64,000 nucleotides of DNA from Leptasterias polaris (lineage: Eukaryota; Echinodermata; Asteroidea; Forcipulatida; Asteriidae): assembly GCA_037783415.1 (NCBI GenBank), contig JAZGTN010000162.1:2914001-2978000 (forward strand), in the 5' to 3' direction. The translations under genes were made by a program, and so were the position numbers. Below are positions 11,101-26,100 of the stretch, in pieces (the stretch's first letter is position 1; each line of letters begins with the position of its first letter). The notes beneath the pieces were generated by a model, which was given only the letters and a program-made list of their open reading frames with translations, was not told the DNA's origin and ran no database searches.

Positions 11101-14100
11101 ATGGGTCTTTCCATAAATGAGGGGGCCAAAGCGTGAAATGGTGTTATACCTCAAAAGATAATGTACTTTCTATATTCTTTGCATGTTTAAGTGGTGGGGA
11201 TAGCTCATACGTTTAATGTAACTTCAATTTCTCGAATCAGATTTTTTGTTTTCATATACGATCCAAAACAATCCATCACACTGTAACGGAGACACCGGAA
11301 TCTCAGTTTCCTGTTACAGTGTGAAACTTGTGACTTGTTTTGCCATAAATTAGTAGGTTTTCATTGAAAATTTAAATTTCAAAGGGTAATATGTAAACAT
11401 CATTGGTATACTGTAATTCAGCTATTTTCAATGAAAACCTTCAAACGTAGGCCAAGAAGTAAAAGCCGACAGTTTCACGCGTAACCGAGAGACTGGTGTC
11501 TTTGTTACACCGTGACTCAAAAGTCTTCTTCTCTCCCTTATTTTGCATCATAAATGTCTGAATCTAGCAAAGTGCATAGAAATACATGCTACATACATGT
11601 AGCAGGTATTACATACATGTACAATGTATATGCACTTTGCTAGATTCAGACATTTATGGAAAGACCCATACATGTACAACACAACACATGCAAGACTTGG
11701 CTGAATAAGCCCAAAATATTGTCTGGCAAAACTTTCTCCAAACATGTCTCCCTCATTATATTGCCAACATCTTTGTTTTTCATGCAATCATTTCCCCAAA
11801 TCAAGGGCAACATCAATGCATCATCAAACACTGCAGACAACTTTATTTCAAAGGCTTGCAAATTTTGAAAGGATGAACAATTATTAAAAAAGATAATAAT
11901 AGTTTGTCTGCATAAATTTGGTTACACTTTTGTTAAAATGGGGGCAGTCAAAATCTACATCCAACTACACATTAGTGCAACATTTTTGTTTAAGTTGAAA
12001 GGCTGCTATTCTAACAAATGTAGACAATTACTGTGGGCTTATTTATGTTTACGTTATTCATATAATTGCTATAAACAGATGACTGAATGCATCCAATTGT
12101 TATTGTAATGTCCTAGACAGCTGTTCCAGCTTCTGGAATTTATCGGAATAATAAAAAAAAAAATCTTCCTGTTTAAACCCCAGCTGCATTGGTTTCTCGC
12201 ACAAGCTCAATGTGAACTGGATCCAATTCCACAAAGCTGCTCAGCATGTTGCTTAGTCTGGGTAGTGGAAGCAGGTTACCAGTCAAAATGTGTTGTCAGC
12301 TGTGCTCGTAGCTGGTGCCCGATATCCTGGGCTTAGCAAATTTATGTTGCTAAGCATTTTTTATGAAACTTGACCTTGGGTGATTAATATTATACATTTG
12401 GTATCTGGTAATACCACGGAGGTGGTTTTTTTTCCCACTGCGACACACATGTCTAGTTTTTCCGAGTAGTTAGATGCTTTTGCAAATTGTGTTCGATTGT
12501 CATTGAGTACGGTACTGAGGATTTTTATGAGGATGTAGGATTTGCATGTATGGCTGGAGACATCATGATAGAAACGGCTCCGGCAAGTACACTTTCACTT
12601 GTTGAATAATTGTATTGCTACATATGTACATAGCACGCTTCATGGTATGCAGACGTTTGTTCTGGCAGCAAGCTTGAAGCCTTGAGCTTTCTCTTCCATG
12701 ATTTTTCACATGATGTTGAGAGGTCAAGGCGCTGTGTATTGAATCAGCATTGCGCTCTGTATAGATACTTTCTGATATGTATTATAAACCATTATTTTCC
12801 AACTTGGGTTTGGGCTTTAAGCTGAAGATGTGCATGTAGCTTTGAAAATATCAATGTTCCCAGATTAACATGTATGTACATGTACATGGTACACATGTAG
12901 GAAGATGGTCATGGTGGAAAACTTCCCTTGAGACATCTTTGCCTGAAATGCTGTAGTTTTTGAGAAATTAGTAAAACAACTAGTTTTGATTTTGTAACTC
13001 TAAAATCTGATGTTTGAAAACAGTTGGTGTTTTTCACTACTTTCTTGTGATTCCAATGAAAGATTGAGCACATTCACAGGATTGTTATTTCATGTTTAAG
13101 TTGGGTCACACAAAGTGCGAATTGGTCTTTGACAATCACCAAATGTTGTCCACAGGCTTTAGTGAGTTTTTCAGTTACAACTTTTTGCTAAGCTTGTTTG
13201 TTTGTTTGATTTTGTTTTATCTTATAGGACTTTGATGATGATGATGATTCGGATAGCCATTCCTTCAGTTCTCATCAAACCAAGGGGTCAACGTATACAC
13301 AACGGGGAGCCATTAGGAAAGCTGGCTGGCTGCAATGTAAGAGTCTATTGGTACAGAAGAAGAAGAAGGTTGAACGATCCGCCCATCGCAAATGGAAAGA
13401 GTACTGGGGTAGGTGGAATAGTCAAAAGCACCAATGCTAATTTATGTTTTATGTTAATACATACATTGTATCATTCACTTACCTAAATAGCGCTACTTTT
13501 TCATATTTTCATTGCCGAAAGGCTACTTAGCTAAAAGTTTAACAACTGTAGAGGGCGCCCTCTCCAGCCTATGCATGCTATGCAGTGACTCCGCTATGTT
13601 AGTTCCTCTTTTTTTCTAGCGACGGTATTGTAAAGATGTGTTTTTAACACTCTCATTCTTGAGTCAAAGATCAGGAAAAATAATTGCAGGGGAAAAGTTG
13701 TCTTTTATTTTGACCAAAATACCATGATTAAAATGCTTTGTCAAAATTAGAAATTTCATCCACATTTGGTGTTACTCATTATTGTTTGACCCACGTCGTG
13801 TAATGTTCCATTTCATTGGTTCAACAGTTTCAGAAACATTGCAGACACATCCACAATTGGATACAGGGTTTGCACTGAACTTTTTGAGTGACGAGTCCAG
13901 CTTGTCATTTCACTAGTCTGCCACTTGAAGAGAAAGTTGACTGGTCCTCGGGTGTTTTATCTGTAGCATTTGGCCAGCGGACCACTGGGGGAGAACCAGT
14001 GTTCAGAGAGAACACTGCAATGAGAGAAGACTTATCATAATAGAGTCAGATTAAAGTTGAATCCTTTAAATAAATGTCACCCTATTTTTTCCCCTGTTTA

Positions 14101-17100
14101 GTTTGTCTAAAGGGCACAATGTTGCTCTTCTACCACTGTGAGAATAAGACCACTCCTGATGATAACATTGAGCCCAGGCATATATTAGGTGAGTACGCTG
14201 TTAAACCAAACTCTTATCTTTACCAAGTGAGGTTTTGGAAGACCTCATCTAAATAGATCTCTTTGTCAGCTGTGGTGGTTCTGAGAAGAACCAGTGGCTG
14301 ACAACTCAACAGTAAACATTTTTAACAGGGTTGTTGGGTTGGTGTGGTGGTATCTCTCCTCACCTTCCACCTCTAGGACTCAGGTTCGAATCCTGCTGGG
14401 GGTCTATGTGGATTGGGTTTTCAGTCCCTACCTGACTGCGTGGGTTTTCCCTGGAATATTTATCTTGGGTTGTCCTCCCACATCTTAAACTGAAACTTCC
14501 TTCATTGTATTCTCTCCATTGGGTTCTTGGCTAGTAGTGATTAAGTTCGCTTTTCTGAGAGTTCTTGGCTTCACAACGGAATCAATAAATAATCAAAATA
14601 AAATATATAAATAAAACATTCCTTTTTTGTGTTACCCTTACACCAATATTTGATGAGTACTGTTTTGACCTCTTGCACAAGGCAGAGCGCACTTGCATGT
14701 ACACACATCTACTGTACGTATCCTTTCCGGCATTTTGAGAGTCAAAATATGCACAAAGGAATTTACTCCCAAAATGGCAGAAATAGTAAACTAGCATTTT
14801 GCAGTGGTACGTTCTTTGTTTTGCATGGGGTCAAAGAACCAAAACATGCAGGCTTGTTGGACGGTATTTGAACCCATTCTAAAGCAGTTGTCTTAACCAC
14901 TAGACCATCAATCTAGATAGATAAATGATGGCGCTGTCCAATTCAGTAACACTCCAACACTGTTTACTCGAGATTGTTGTAAAACCATAAGTGTTTGGAC
15001 ATGTTTTATGGGTAGGGTCTGTGTCTGAGTACTATGTTCATATTTTGTTGCCGTATTAACAGGGGTAATTGGCGATCAAAAAAAATATGACCAGGAGAAC
15101 CTGTTGACTAATGAGTCAATAGATAGATTTTTTGGGGAAGACCACAAAGATATTTTTCAGATCCTCTATGACGACAGACCATATCTTGTTTGAACAAAAT
15201 AACTGTACCATTAGACGTCTATTGTAAAAGACATTATACTCTCCCTACTTTCTTCTGATTGCCATAGCCCGCAAAAATTAGCAATACTTTTGTTTCTCGG
15301 CCTGAAAAGTCTACAAAAGCCTGTACCATGTGCATGTGTACATGTAATGTAGGTCAGCCCTTGTACATGTACCACGCCTGTACCATGTGTACATGTAGGT
15401 CAGCCCTTGTACCTCAATCAATTGTTCCCACTTTTTTCTGAAGCCCAATCATCATGCCTGTTGTGACAACATGTTGATGAATCAAATCAAGTCAATTTAT
15501 TGATTAAAACCATTCTACATTGTCACAAAAAGCTGCTTCGCTTTGGTTTAAATTGATTTTCTCTATAAAATGATTTGAGTGTTTACTAGAAAAGAAAGTA
15601 AATGTGGTTAGTTACATGTAACAATTTAACATGGAAACTTCTTTCCAGCAATTTACTTTAATGGATTAACAATTAACATGTACTTACACTGTAGCTATTT
15701 GAAGTTATTTTGCCATTGGTGATGCAGAGTCCAACTTTTAAACACAAAGTATACGAATGACTGGTAATTAAACAAATAGTTTTTTTTAAATGTTTGAGGG
15801 GGTTAGATGTAAACTGATTATGTTCAATCTGAAAGCTGCCTTAAAAGTTTTTATCAAAACCAACTCCAGAAAACTAATTCTGTCTGAAATACAGTCAACA
15901 TCAAGAAAATAATATTTCAATTTCCCCCAAATTACCATTGCTTATTTTGATGGGCACAATCAAACTAAGAATGTCCATAAATGTGCATAAAACCCCTAAT
16001 AAACTATAAACCTTTTTCCACTATGACATTACTACCTGTATGTGTAATTTGATGGAGTTTCAGATGTAAATGGTTGTGTAGTGCATTCATCAAAACCACA
16101 AGATTTAAAATCAGTTTACTCTTCCAAAAATCATTGAAGTTAAATATGCCAATTATTAGTTTGGTGGTGTAGAAATCACTTCTTATTTTTGCTAGAAGTT
16201 GCAGTGTCCAAGAGTTGCTTTTAAAGCACAAAACTTATAAAAGCTCAGAATAGTTATGCTTACCAGGAAAAGGTTACCAGCTATTTTACCATGTACCATT
16301 TGTGACTGGTATCCTGTATCTTTTCGCTTAGCAGAAAACTGTTAAGCACCATCGTCTGCCTAAGTAGCTTTATGAAATTAGGCCAGGTATGTTTTACCCT
16401 CCAGGGGGCGTGGATTAGTTTTACTCGCAGCTTAACATTTTTTCTCCTCATTATTTTTTCAGTTGTTGAGGGAGGAATAGCTCAAGCAATCCCAGAGCAT
16501 CCCAAGAGGGATCATATCTTCTGTCTGAGTACAGCCTTTGGCGATGCTTACTTACTTCAGGTTTGTCTTTATATTCTACACAAAGGTTTTTTATCTTTAA
16601 AAAAACTTTAACTGGGACTGGTTTTTTAAAGATTTTGTTGGGAGTGCGAAATTGTCCAAAAAAATGTTATGCAGAACTTGTTTATGGTGTATTATATGCA
16701 TGATATTGTTCCTGCTTTAGTCTGATTTCTAAAATCAGCAACATTAATAAAAAGCCTGAAAGTCTATAAAAGCCTAAACCATAACGTACATGTAGGTCAA
16801 GTGCCAAATATCTAGCCTGGAATTATCATATCATTCTTTTTTATTTCAAGCACTTCAACACATCAGACTTGTTTGTAATTGGATATCAAAATATTTGCCA
16901 CAACTTCAATATTTTGAAAAACTAGCCACAGTTCTGTCGCTGGCTCAGTACATCAAAATGAAAAAACTGTAAATTCATCTATGGGACGATGCTTAATACA
17001 AAATGAACATGCGACCTCCAGATTAACGTGACAGTGCTCTCCCCACTGAGCTACATTGTACTTCTTAGCCATAATGTTGGTGGTCTCCCTATTTTTTTGA

Positions 17101-20100
17101 TATCCTCATTTGCTGCTCATGGGGCATGTTTGCAACACCCCCCTAGACTCTATGCATTACGGCCATCTTTGATGTCAAACAATGGAAACGTGCACACATA
17201 TATGTACATGTACTTGCTGCACATGACTCTCAGCCAACGATACATGTATCTTCATTGGCCTTAGTGAGGAGACTGTTTTGGGCTTGTGACATCATACATT
17301 GGGTCTATTGTGCCTCATTGTGTGCTTGCAATTTCAGGAATTCTTTAGATTATTTTTATTTATTATTAATTTTTTATATTTTATTTATTTATTAATATTT
17401 GTTGGGGGTAACTCCTGTACAAGAGGAAAATAGTATGGGAATTGTTTTGTGGTTTTGGGGGGGGGGGGGGGGGGGGGGGGGTTTTGGGGGGGAGTACCCT
17501 CTGCACCCACATTAGGCAGAGTATAAATATCTTTGTTCAGGTTTGCCAGTCAGAAGCTATTCAACCTGTAACTGCCGTATGATCAGGGATCACACCCAAG
17601 TTTACGATACGGCCAACATTAACTCAGTTGGTAGAGCACCAACACATTAATCTGGAGGCCGCAGGTTCAGCTCCGGCTGTAGTCAATTTTTCTAATCCAG
17701 TTGATTTCCCCTGTGATTTATTACTGAATGTTGAAATCTGTTTGTTTTGGTTTTTTTTTTCAGTCTCAAAGTCAAATTGAGCTAGAAAACTGGATCACTG
17801 GTATCCATTCAGGTGAGTGAGAATCCAAGCAAGGCACCAAACCTCCCTTGGGACTATTAGAAAAATATCCGGAGAAATATTTCCTGACTGAAATACTGTC
17901 ATGTGTTTGAAACGCTTTTCCCAAATACTTGGTTCTTGTTTCAGTTTGTGTCATTTTTTATCTCAATGCCGCCCCCGTCTTATACAGTATTGTGTGCAGT
18001 TTAGGCAGCATGGCATTGACACACCATTTTTTGTGCAATTTGACTTAGCTCTATGTAAAAAGCAGAACAATCCCAACAAAACTGTTATTTGGTGTTTTCT
18101 CACAAAACATGACCTACTAAATTTCTCAAGCTAGTTGTACAATTTGGATCACCAGAAACCCCCCCCCCCCCCCCACAAAAAAGTTGAAAATAAAACATAT
18201 CAATTCTCATACTTGTAACATACCAAATTTGACAACCATTTTCTTGTTTATTCCTTGCAGCGTGCGCATCGGCCTTGGCGAGACAACACGGCAAGGATGA
18301 CACCATCCGACTCCTAAGATCTGAAACCCAGAAACTTGAGCAGCAAATAGAGTCTGTAAGTTATACTCGGTAATTAGCTTATAATCAAAACAAAACAAGG
18401 AGGAAGTATTATTGTGTTTTTTTTCCAAAATAGTTTCACAATATAGAGGAAGTTGTGCCAGACACTATGCTAGTACAATGAACCTTCACCACCACCCCTC
18501 TATTGGACCATGACTTTGTGCTGAAATACGGGAATATTCCTATTACACTTTGGCATTTTGAATACTCCAATAGAATGCTCCGACAGTCCAATGGACATGT
18601 CCATGCACTCCCGCTGGTATACTTTATATCCATACAATTAGAGCACTCCTACTGAACAAACCTGTCTGATACTCCCTTAATGTGAGTCACCATTTTGAAT
18701 ACTCCAATAGAATGCTCCGACAGTCCAATGGACATGTCCATGCACTCCCGCTGGTATACTTTATATCCATACAATTAGAGCACTCCTACTGAACAAACCT
18801 GTCTGATACTCCCTTAATGTGAGTCACCATTTTGAATACTCCAATAGAATGCTCCGACAGTCCAATGGACATGTCCATGCACTCCCGCTGGTATACTTTA
18901 TATCCATACAATTAGAGCACTCCTACTGAACAAACCTGTCTGATACTCCCTTAATGTGAGTCACCATTTTGAATACTCCAATAGAATGCTCCGACAGTCC
19001 AATGGACATGTCCATGCACTCCCGCTGGTATACTTTATATCCATACAATTAGAGCACTCCTACTGAACAAACCTGTCTGATACTCCCTTAATGTGAGTCA
19101 CCATTTTGAATACTCCAATAGAATGCTCCGACAGTCCAATGGACATGTCCATGCACTCCCGCTGGTATACTTTATATCCATACAATTAGAGCACTCCTAC
19201 TGAACAAACCTGTCTGATACTCCCTTAATGTGAGTCACCATTTTGAATACTCCAATAGAATGCTCCGACAGTCCAATGGACATGTCCATGCACTCCCGCT
19301 GGTATACTTTATATCCATACAATTAGAGCACTCCTACTGAACAAACCTGTCTGATACTCCCTTAATGTGAGTCACCATGGAGCTGTCCAAAGAGTGGCGT
19401 GTAAATAATCTTTGATTCTTCCACTTATCACTTAAGAAGGTGATTAACGTTTAAGACTCAAATTTTATATCATCAGCTGCTTGCATTTGAGGTGTCATTC
19501 TTTGTATACTTCTTGTTATGGGGTTGAACAAAGACAAATAAAAACTTGGACTTTTGAGAACAGCTGGTAGATTCTATTCTTCCCTCGTAGTTTGTTGCTT
19601 GGTTCTTGTTTAATGACATTACACAAACTATATTTTCTGTTTTTACTTTGATTTTCAATGATTGGGGTAAAATTTGATGTTGTTTTCAGGAGACTAAGAT
19701 GAAGAAGATGGCAGAACTGCAGTTGTCTGTGGTGACCCAAACCAAGAACAAACAAGCCATCATCAGTCAGGTATACTCCAAACCCACAGTCATTATTATA
19801 TCGTCTTGAAGTTAACCCCATTAGTATTGATGTACTATCCTGCTCAACTGGTGGCTCTTGCCACAAAATTCCACAGGAGACTGTGGAGACTAATAATACT
19901 AAAAAATCATTCTTGCAAAACGCATTCTGTCCATAAAGACCCCAATGGGCAGTACAGGCTTGAAACTCACTTAATAAACATCAACAATTCTTAAACTACA
20001 TAATAATACGAAAACAATGCATGACAACATTTCACAAGATGAAGTGAAACAACTGGCAGGAAATTTTTGTGAAAGTCACACGCTGAGCAGATGGGTTTGA

Positions 20101-23100
20101 AGTGAACTCTTGAACAGATCTAGGCCATAGTACACAAGCCATGGGGTTTCCTCCATGAGTAAAGGCAGTTCAAGAATAATGGAGGAATTTGATAAAACTT
20201 TGTGGAAAGATTAATCAAGGCCAAGGATCTAAGATCAATGGATTAGACTTCTGCGAAGATTAAGGATAATAACCATCATAACAATAACATTGCTGAAATC
20301 TGCCTGAAAAGATGCTATTTGTCTGTCACTATTAAAACTGAAAATTAAAAACTTGCGCTAAGGAAATAACTGAATTATGAGTTTGTGTGTTTGTTTGTTT
20401 TGATGATCTTCCCAAGAAGGAAACTCAGCAAAGAGGAGTTACTAAATATTAGAATATTAAAGTAATAAATGCAAAAAGTAGTGAATGACCCAACGTTTGG
20501 ACCCTAGCAGAGTAATAATAAGTTGTGTGAATTTGTTTTCATCTCAGATTGCACAGTGGGATCTAAATCTTGAACGTTTCCACCTGGAGCTGTACCGTCA
20601 CCGATGCTACATGGCATCCCTCCAGGGCTCTGAGATCCCCAACCCTAAGACCCTTCTTGCCTGCGTCTCTAAACCCACAAAGCACACCCTCTCCAAGCTA
20701 GACTTCTTCTCTGTGTCTTCACTCCATGCCTTGGTCAGTGCCAGGAACCCCATGGGGTTGAAGGGCCGCTTCTCCAAGCCTAGATCCAAGAAGCAGAAGG
20801 GACTGGTAAGCAGAATATTCTGTAACCCTTATAGAGTCAAAGCCTAGATCCAAGAAGCAGAAGGGACTTGTAAGCAGAATATTCTGTAACCCTTATAGAG
20901 TCAAAGCCTAGATCCAAGAAGCAGAAGGGACTTGTAAGCAGAATATTCTGTAACCCTTATAGAGTCAAAGCCTAGATCCAAGAAGCAGAAGGGACTTGTA
21001 AGCAGAATATTCTGTAACCCTTTTAGAGACCATGTTTCTTGGGTTTTTTAAGACAGCTCCATACATCCAGGCCTGGCTGATTTTACCGATTTTATAAAAT
21101 TGTTTTCCAGTAAAACTGTCTGGAAAATAATAAGAAACATGTTTTTGTTTTAGGTAAGAAATTTAGACAGTAGCCTGGGAAATTGGCAAATCAAAAAATT
21201 CCCTTCTAATGGGGGGGGGGGGGGGGGGGGGGGGGAGTTGAGTTGAAGTAGGTAGAATGTTTTTGCCCACTTTCAGTCACTATGGGCGTTTTAGTGTTAG
21301 CTGCTTGCAGCTGCCATGGTGACATTTAGTTGTTTTCGTTTCTCAAGAAGCAGTTATTGGAGTGGTAAGGAGGCGACCATATTGATCATACATTGTAAGG
21401 AGGCGACCATATTGATCATACATTGTAAGAAGAATTTGTACGATAAAGTAACTGTAATTCAGTTGATCAATTGCTGAATGCAACTAACTTGATGGTCACA
21501 TTTAACACAAGGTTTGATGTTGTTTTGATTATAGTTTGGTACCTTGAAGAGAGGATCTAGAGGTGTTACTGCACTAGCAGCAGATGCAGCACGGCTTGCT
21601 GAGAGGTGAGGGACAAGACTTTGAATGTTTTATCGGTCCTCCAAATACTCAAGCGTTAAATCTTTCCTTAATTTGATATACATGTAAGTAGCACTGGCCT
21701 TTTTGACAATAGACTATGCAAGTCTCGCACCTGTTCGATTGGGACCTGTTAATGTGTCGAGTTTGTTTCCTGCCCCCATTAAAGCAATGTACATGTACAT
21801 GTACGTCAGACCAAAGTGGTCCCAAAAAACAAGTACACAAAAAAACTTGCATTGTCTATTACCCCACCAGTGTCAATTGCTTTTAACTAGAAATGTGAAT
21901 GAAGACTTTTGAAAGAATTTTTGTGATTTTTAAAGTTGTTGATAAAGTTGTCTTTTATTCGTTTTTAGCCAAAAAAGTACAACAGCGCCCCCTATGCAGT
22001 TTGAAGAGAGCGAGCTGCAGCACACCCCGAAAACACCAGATGATAGTATCATGAACGAGGTGAATACTGCCCTCTTGATTTCAAGTCCATTAAGTTTTTG
22101 TCTTACGCTTGCACGTTTCCATTGTCTAAGCTCAGTGATGGCGGACTATGCAAGGGGTCTATTGGTACTGCTCATAGAAATAGAACCCGGAGAACGCTGA
22201 GCTCGACCGCCCTCTGTGTCGTCTGTGTATGGCAAAATGATCATTACGTGACACGCGTGTATGGCAAAATGGCAACGCACATAGACCGTTTCTACATGTT
22301 TTCATTGGTCAATGTTCATGACGTCTACTGTATGGCAAAATATTATCACTGGCTTATCACTGACCAACCTTGCTACCATGAGCAGCGCGCCGTAACACCC
22401 GGCGTACGTCTCTAGCCATACACGCGTTTAAAAAAATGGCGTACGCGCGTCCATAAAAATGGTCTCACAACGAAATCGCACGCACAATGACACACTCAGC
22501 GTTCTCCGGGTTCTATTTCTATGGTACTGCTATAAACTTAACAAACAGTGAGCTTTGAGATTGAGACTAGTTTTTGAGAAAAAAATCCCAATAATTACCA
22601 ACCCTGTATTTGCAATCCGGAATTAACACAGCATTTATTTTTCCCTGGCAGATGTTTGAGAAGCAAATCCAAGACGATAAGAACAAGATTGAGTGTTTGT
22701 CAGAACAGCTGATGGAGGGCGCTCTAGTCAAAGTCTTATTGCCGGACAATCAGAGCACCATGGTGACCCTCCGACCTGGCATGACTGTACAGGATCTACT
22801 CATTGGGAGCTGTGTGGTGAGTTCAGTTGGGTGTTTGGGGGGGGGGGGGTTGCTCCATTCATTGAACTTTGATTGCCACCATGCATAGTAGCCATAGCTA
22901 GCCCTAGCTTAGCAGAAACAGAACCCCAATCAAATGTTATGTACTTCACATTGTTTGTCAACTGGTTTCTTGTTGAGTTTTGCTAAGTTGGAAAATTTGA
23001 TCAGCACCATTTTGTGTTTAGTAGGTTTATAAAACTGGGCACCAGAGGCTCCAATTTCATGATTCTGATTAATATCAGCCAAAAATCAGTGTTTAAAAGT

Positions 23101-26100
23101 AGCAGAACAAGTTTCGCCTAAAGTAAGTCCGACTTGGAGGTTCACAAACAAAGTTTTGCATATGTGAATTCTTCACATTTCTAAGCAATCTTTCCCTGCA
23201 CAGCTAGCCCAAACCTTGGCAAGAATCCCATAAGTGGAGAGTGTTGATTGTAAACACAGAGCCAACGCAATGAGGCCATGGTTATAACCACTACATCTTC
23301 AATAGGGTTAAACAGCTATAGGAATTAGGGTTCTATTATCAAGGGACTGTTGGAAGAAGGGTCCGTTTTAGCTGTGTCATTGAACTCATCTCTGCAGTCA
23401 CCAGACTATGATTGTTCTCAACCTCTTCTAGAGCAGTCACCAAAGGGAGAGAGAAATAGTCCACATTGCGTCCAAACCTGTAGTTTTGTTTTTATCTGGT
23501 GATCCGTAGAGTCTGTAAAACTCACGAATGGGAGGTTTCCATGTCTAGAGTCAAGGGGAAACTTGCAGGCTGTTTTCTTGATTTGTTTTACTCCCAAATC
23601 TCATCTCTGAACAACATCAGTTTCCTTCAAAGAGTCATTGTTCTTTATTTCCAAACCGTATAAATAACAAAAACTGCCGGTATAAACTTTCCTTTCAAAT
23701 GCCTTAAAAAAAACACCATTAAAATGAGACCTTCCTGTTTGTTGGGCTTCCTTCACAGAATCGGCAGATGGACTACCACAACTTCTACGTGAGGTTTAAA
23801 CAGGCTATGCGCTACGGTGCTGAGTTCCACATACCAGACAAGAACTCTTCTCTGGAGAAAGAGGTAATGAGCACACCAAAGGGGAAGTCTGATATTGTTC
23901 TAATGTGTCACATTATTTCCCAAGAGGTCAGGAACCCAAGCCGCATCCTCAGGATGTGTTTTAGACGTACAGGTTGTGTACTTTTAAATGTTGTGTACTT
24001 TTAATGTTTGGTACTTTTTGGTTATGTCCTGAGCATTTTATTTCCTGTTGTACTTTTTGTTATTATTATTAAGTATTTCTGGTAATGAAATCAATATGAT
24101 GCCTCACAAGTTAAGTTACTGACTGTAGCTCGCAAGCCTGAGGAAACCTGTAAACAAGGGTGCTTGCAATATGATGCCTCACAAGTTAACTTACTGACTG
24201 TAGCTTGCAAGCCTGAGGAAACCTGTAAACAAGGGTGCTTGCCATGTGAACCACTGGGTTCCCTACTGTTCCATGACAAGTGTTTTGTTTTGTTTATGTG
24301 CATGTGCACTACCAATCCTAGTACATGGGACCTACGGCTTAATGTCCCATCCGAAGGACAAAGCAATTATGGTAAAGCATCTTGTGCAAGGACATAAGTG
24401 CCATGACCGGGACTCGAACCCACTATCTGCTGATCAGAGCTTGAGTTCGGTGCTCTTAATGGCTCAGCCAGAACACGCCACAAGCTATGCTTTTCAAGTA
24501 TAGATAGGTTGCAGTATGACGTAAATCGGCCATCTTTACGGGCAATTTGGAACACTTAGCCATGCGTTACGCGTGAGAACGGCGTGCAGCACGCGCACAT
24601 TTCACAAAACTCATTGCGTGATTGGTTAGTGAACGACGCGGCTGCGTTAATAATTTGAGCGCTTGACGCGCCTGCAAGCCAAAATGCGATTTGCCCGTAA
24701 AGATGGCGTCTACTGGGAACTATCTATAGTGCTGTTTTTTACAGATATTGAATTTGCATGGAGGATAATGAATATTATTTGTGTTTTACCCTTACACTAA
24801 TGTGTGTTAAGTACTGTCATGACTGTATACTCAGTACATTCCCCAGTATACAGTGCTTAACACACATTGGTGTATGGGTAAAACTCAAATCATTATTCCC
24901 TGATGCAAATTTAGCATCTGTGAAATTGCTGCAGTATCCGATGCTAAAAATATAGGATTGGAACTGCCTCTAGCTACTGGGCAATCTCGGTGGTCTAGTG
25001 GTAAGACATCTGCTCTAGAATGGCAAATGTCGTGGGTTCGAATCAACAGGTAAAACACAAGTGATGTGTTGTTAATGTTTTCAGGTGTTATTTCCTTGGG
25101 TTACATGTACAAAGTATTTCAGATGGAACTATTTCTCGGGGGGATTGGTACTGGTATGAACTTTATAACCAACAAGCTTTCAAATTTAAACCAATCCTCA
25201 TTCTTTGGAAATGGGACAGACATGTTCCTTGACATAGAATTCAGAGTTTTTGCAATTGGCAAACATTTCTGGTTTTTCTGTTTCCCAGAAATTTGACGAG
25301 ATTGAATTATGCACCAAATGCATTCATCAGGTGGAGCTCTACAAGTTCAATGAAAATATGGACTTTGGTAAGAATTATTTCAGATATTTTAAATTCTTAA
25401 ATATATATAAAACACTAGTGGTTGTTAGGCCTGGAATTTCACCTTTAAGCATGTTGAGAGGGCAAAGGGCACTCCCATTAGAAAAACTTAAAGTCTATGG
25501 GAAACTTTTGAGGGGGTACCAAAGCCAAGACCAGGGGCAACAGAGGCCATGGCCTACGTTTAATTCCAGGCCTGGTTTTACTGATAACCATCACTTCTCG
25601 AAAAAGACTTCTATGTGTAGTTCCCACATGACGCCACATAGTGTAAGTAGGCTATCTTTACAGACACTGATACATCATTTGTTAACGCACAACTGTGCAT
25701 TTTGCGTAAATTCTGCATGCGACCCACAGAAGTTTAATCCAAATTGCTTGTGTGACAGGTCGTTGAACCACTTGGCTGTGTAGACAAATGTGAATGCTTG
25801 AGGCAGCTCAAAGCCAAAACCCAAGTTGCTCTCAAAGTTGGCGTGTATCAGAAACTATTACAAATGTGACACTCCATTGCAAAACAGGAACTTCCTGCAA
25901 TTACTCAAAATCAGGTTTAAATGACAATAAGAGCTTTCAAATACCACCTGATTAGATTCTACTGTGTTTAAAACATCACACGGCAGTCTTGTCATGGCAG
26001 TCCTGTATTGGGGTCCTAAAAAATAAATCCTTGAGTCTGAGTCCAAACCATTGAGTCAGAGTCCAAATCCTTGAGTCTGAGTCCAAACCATTGAGTCAGA

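Larger units (their letters stand above)
8138..13227. other. intron 1 of the visible gene (5.1 kb)
   Basis: It holds the TIR transposon at 9138, a fold-back element at 10471-10852, a MITE at 11102-11668, and a CCCAATTTC MITE at 12225. The remaining stretches (8170-9130, 9705-10320, 11670-12220, 12375-13220) show nothing I can name apart from TACATGTA-rich tracts. Confidence 0.6.
14189..16462. other. intron (2.3 kb) between PH exons
   Basis: It holds the SINEs at 14330 and 14843, a GGCATGAT-family copy (15262-15470) containing a duplicated gtaggtcagcccttgtac segment, and a CCCAATTTC MITE (16235-16382). The rest (14930-15260, 15480-16230) shows no recognisable feature. Confidence 0.55.

Noticed and set aside
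19516..19866. 116-aa minus-strand frame
   Set aside because: It overlaps the coiled-coil exon on the opposite strand and has no recognisable domain.
24091..24366. 91-aa minus-strand frame with two repeated blocks
   Set aside because: The repetition reflects the 75-bp tandem duplication; there is no known protein.
2758..25050. Several tRNA-like segments as real tRNA genes
   Set aside because: A and B boxes are visible but acceptor stems do not pair, and some are repeated with the same flanks. They are tRNA-derived SINE heads.
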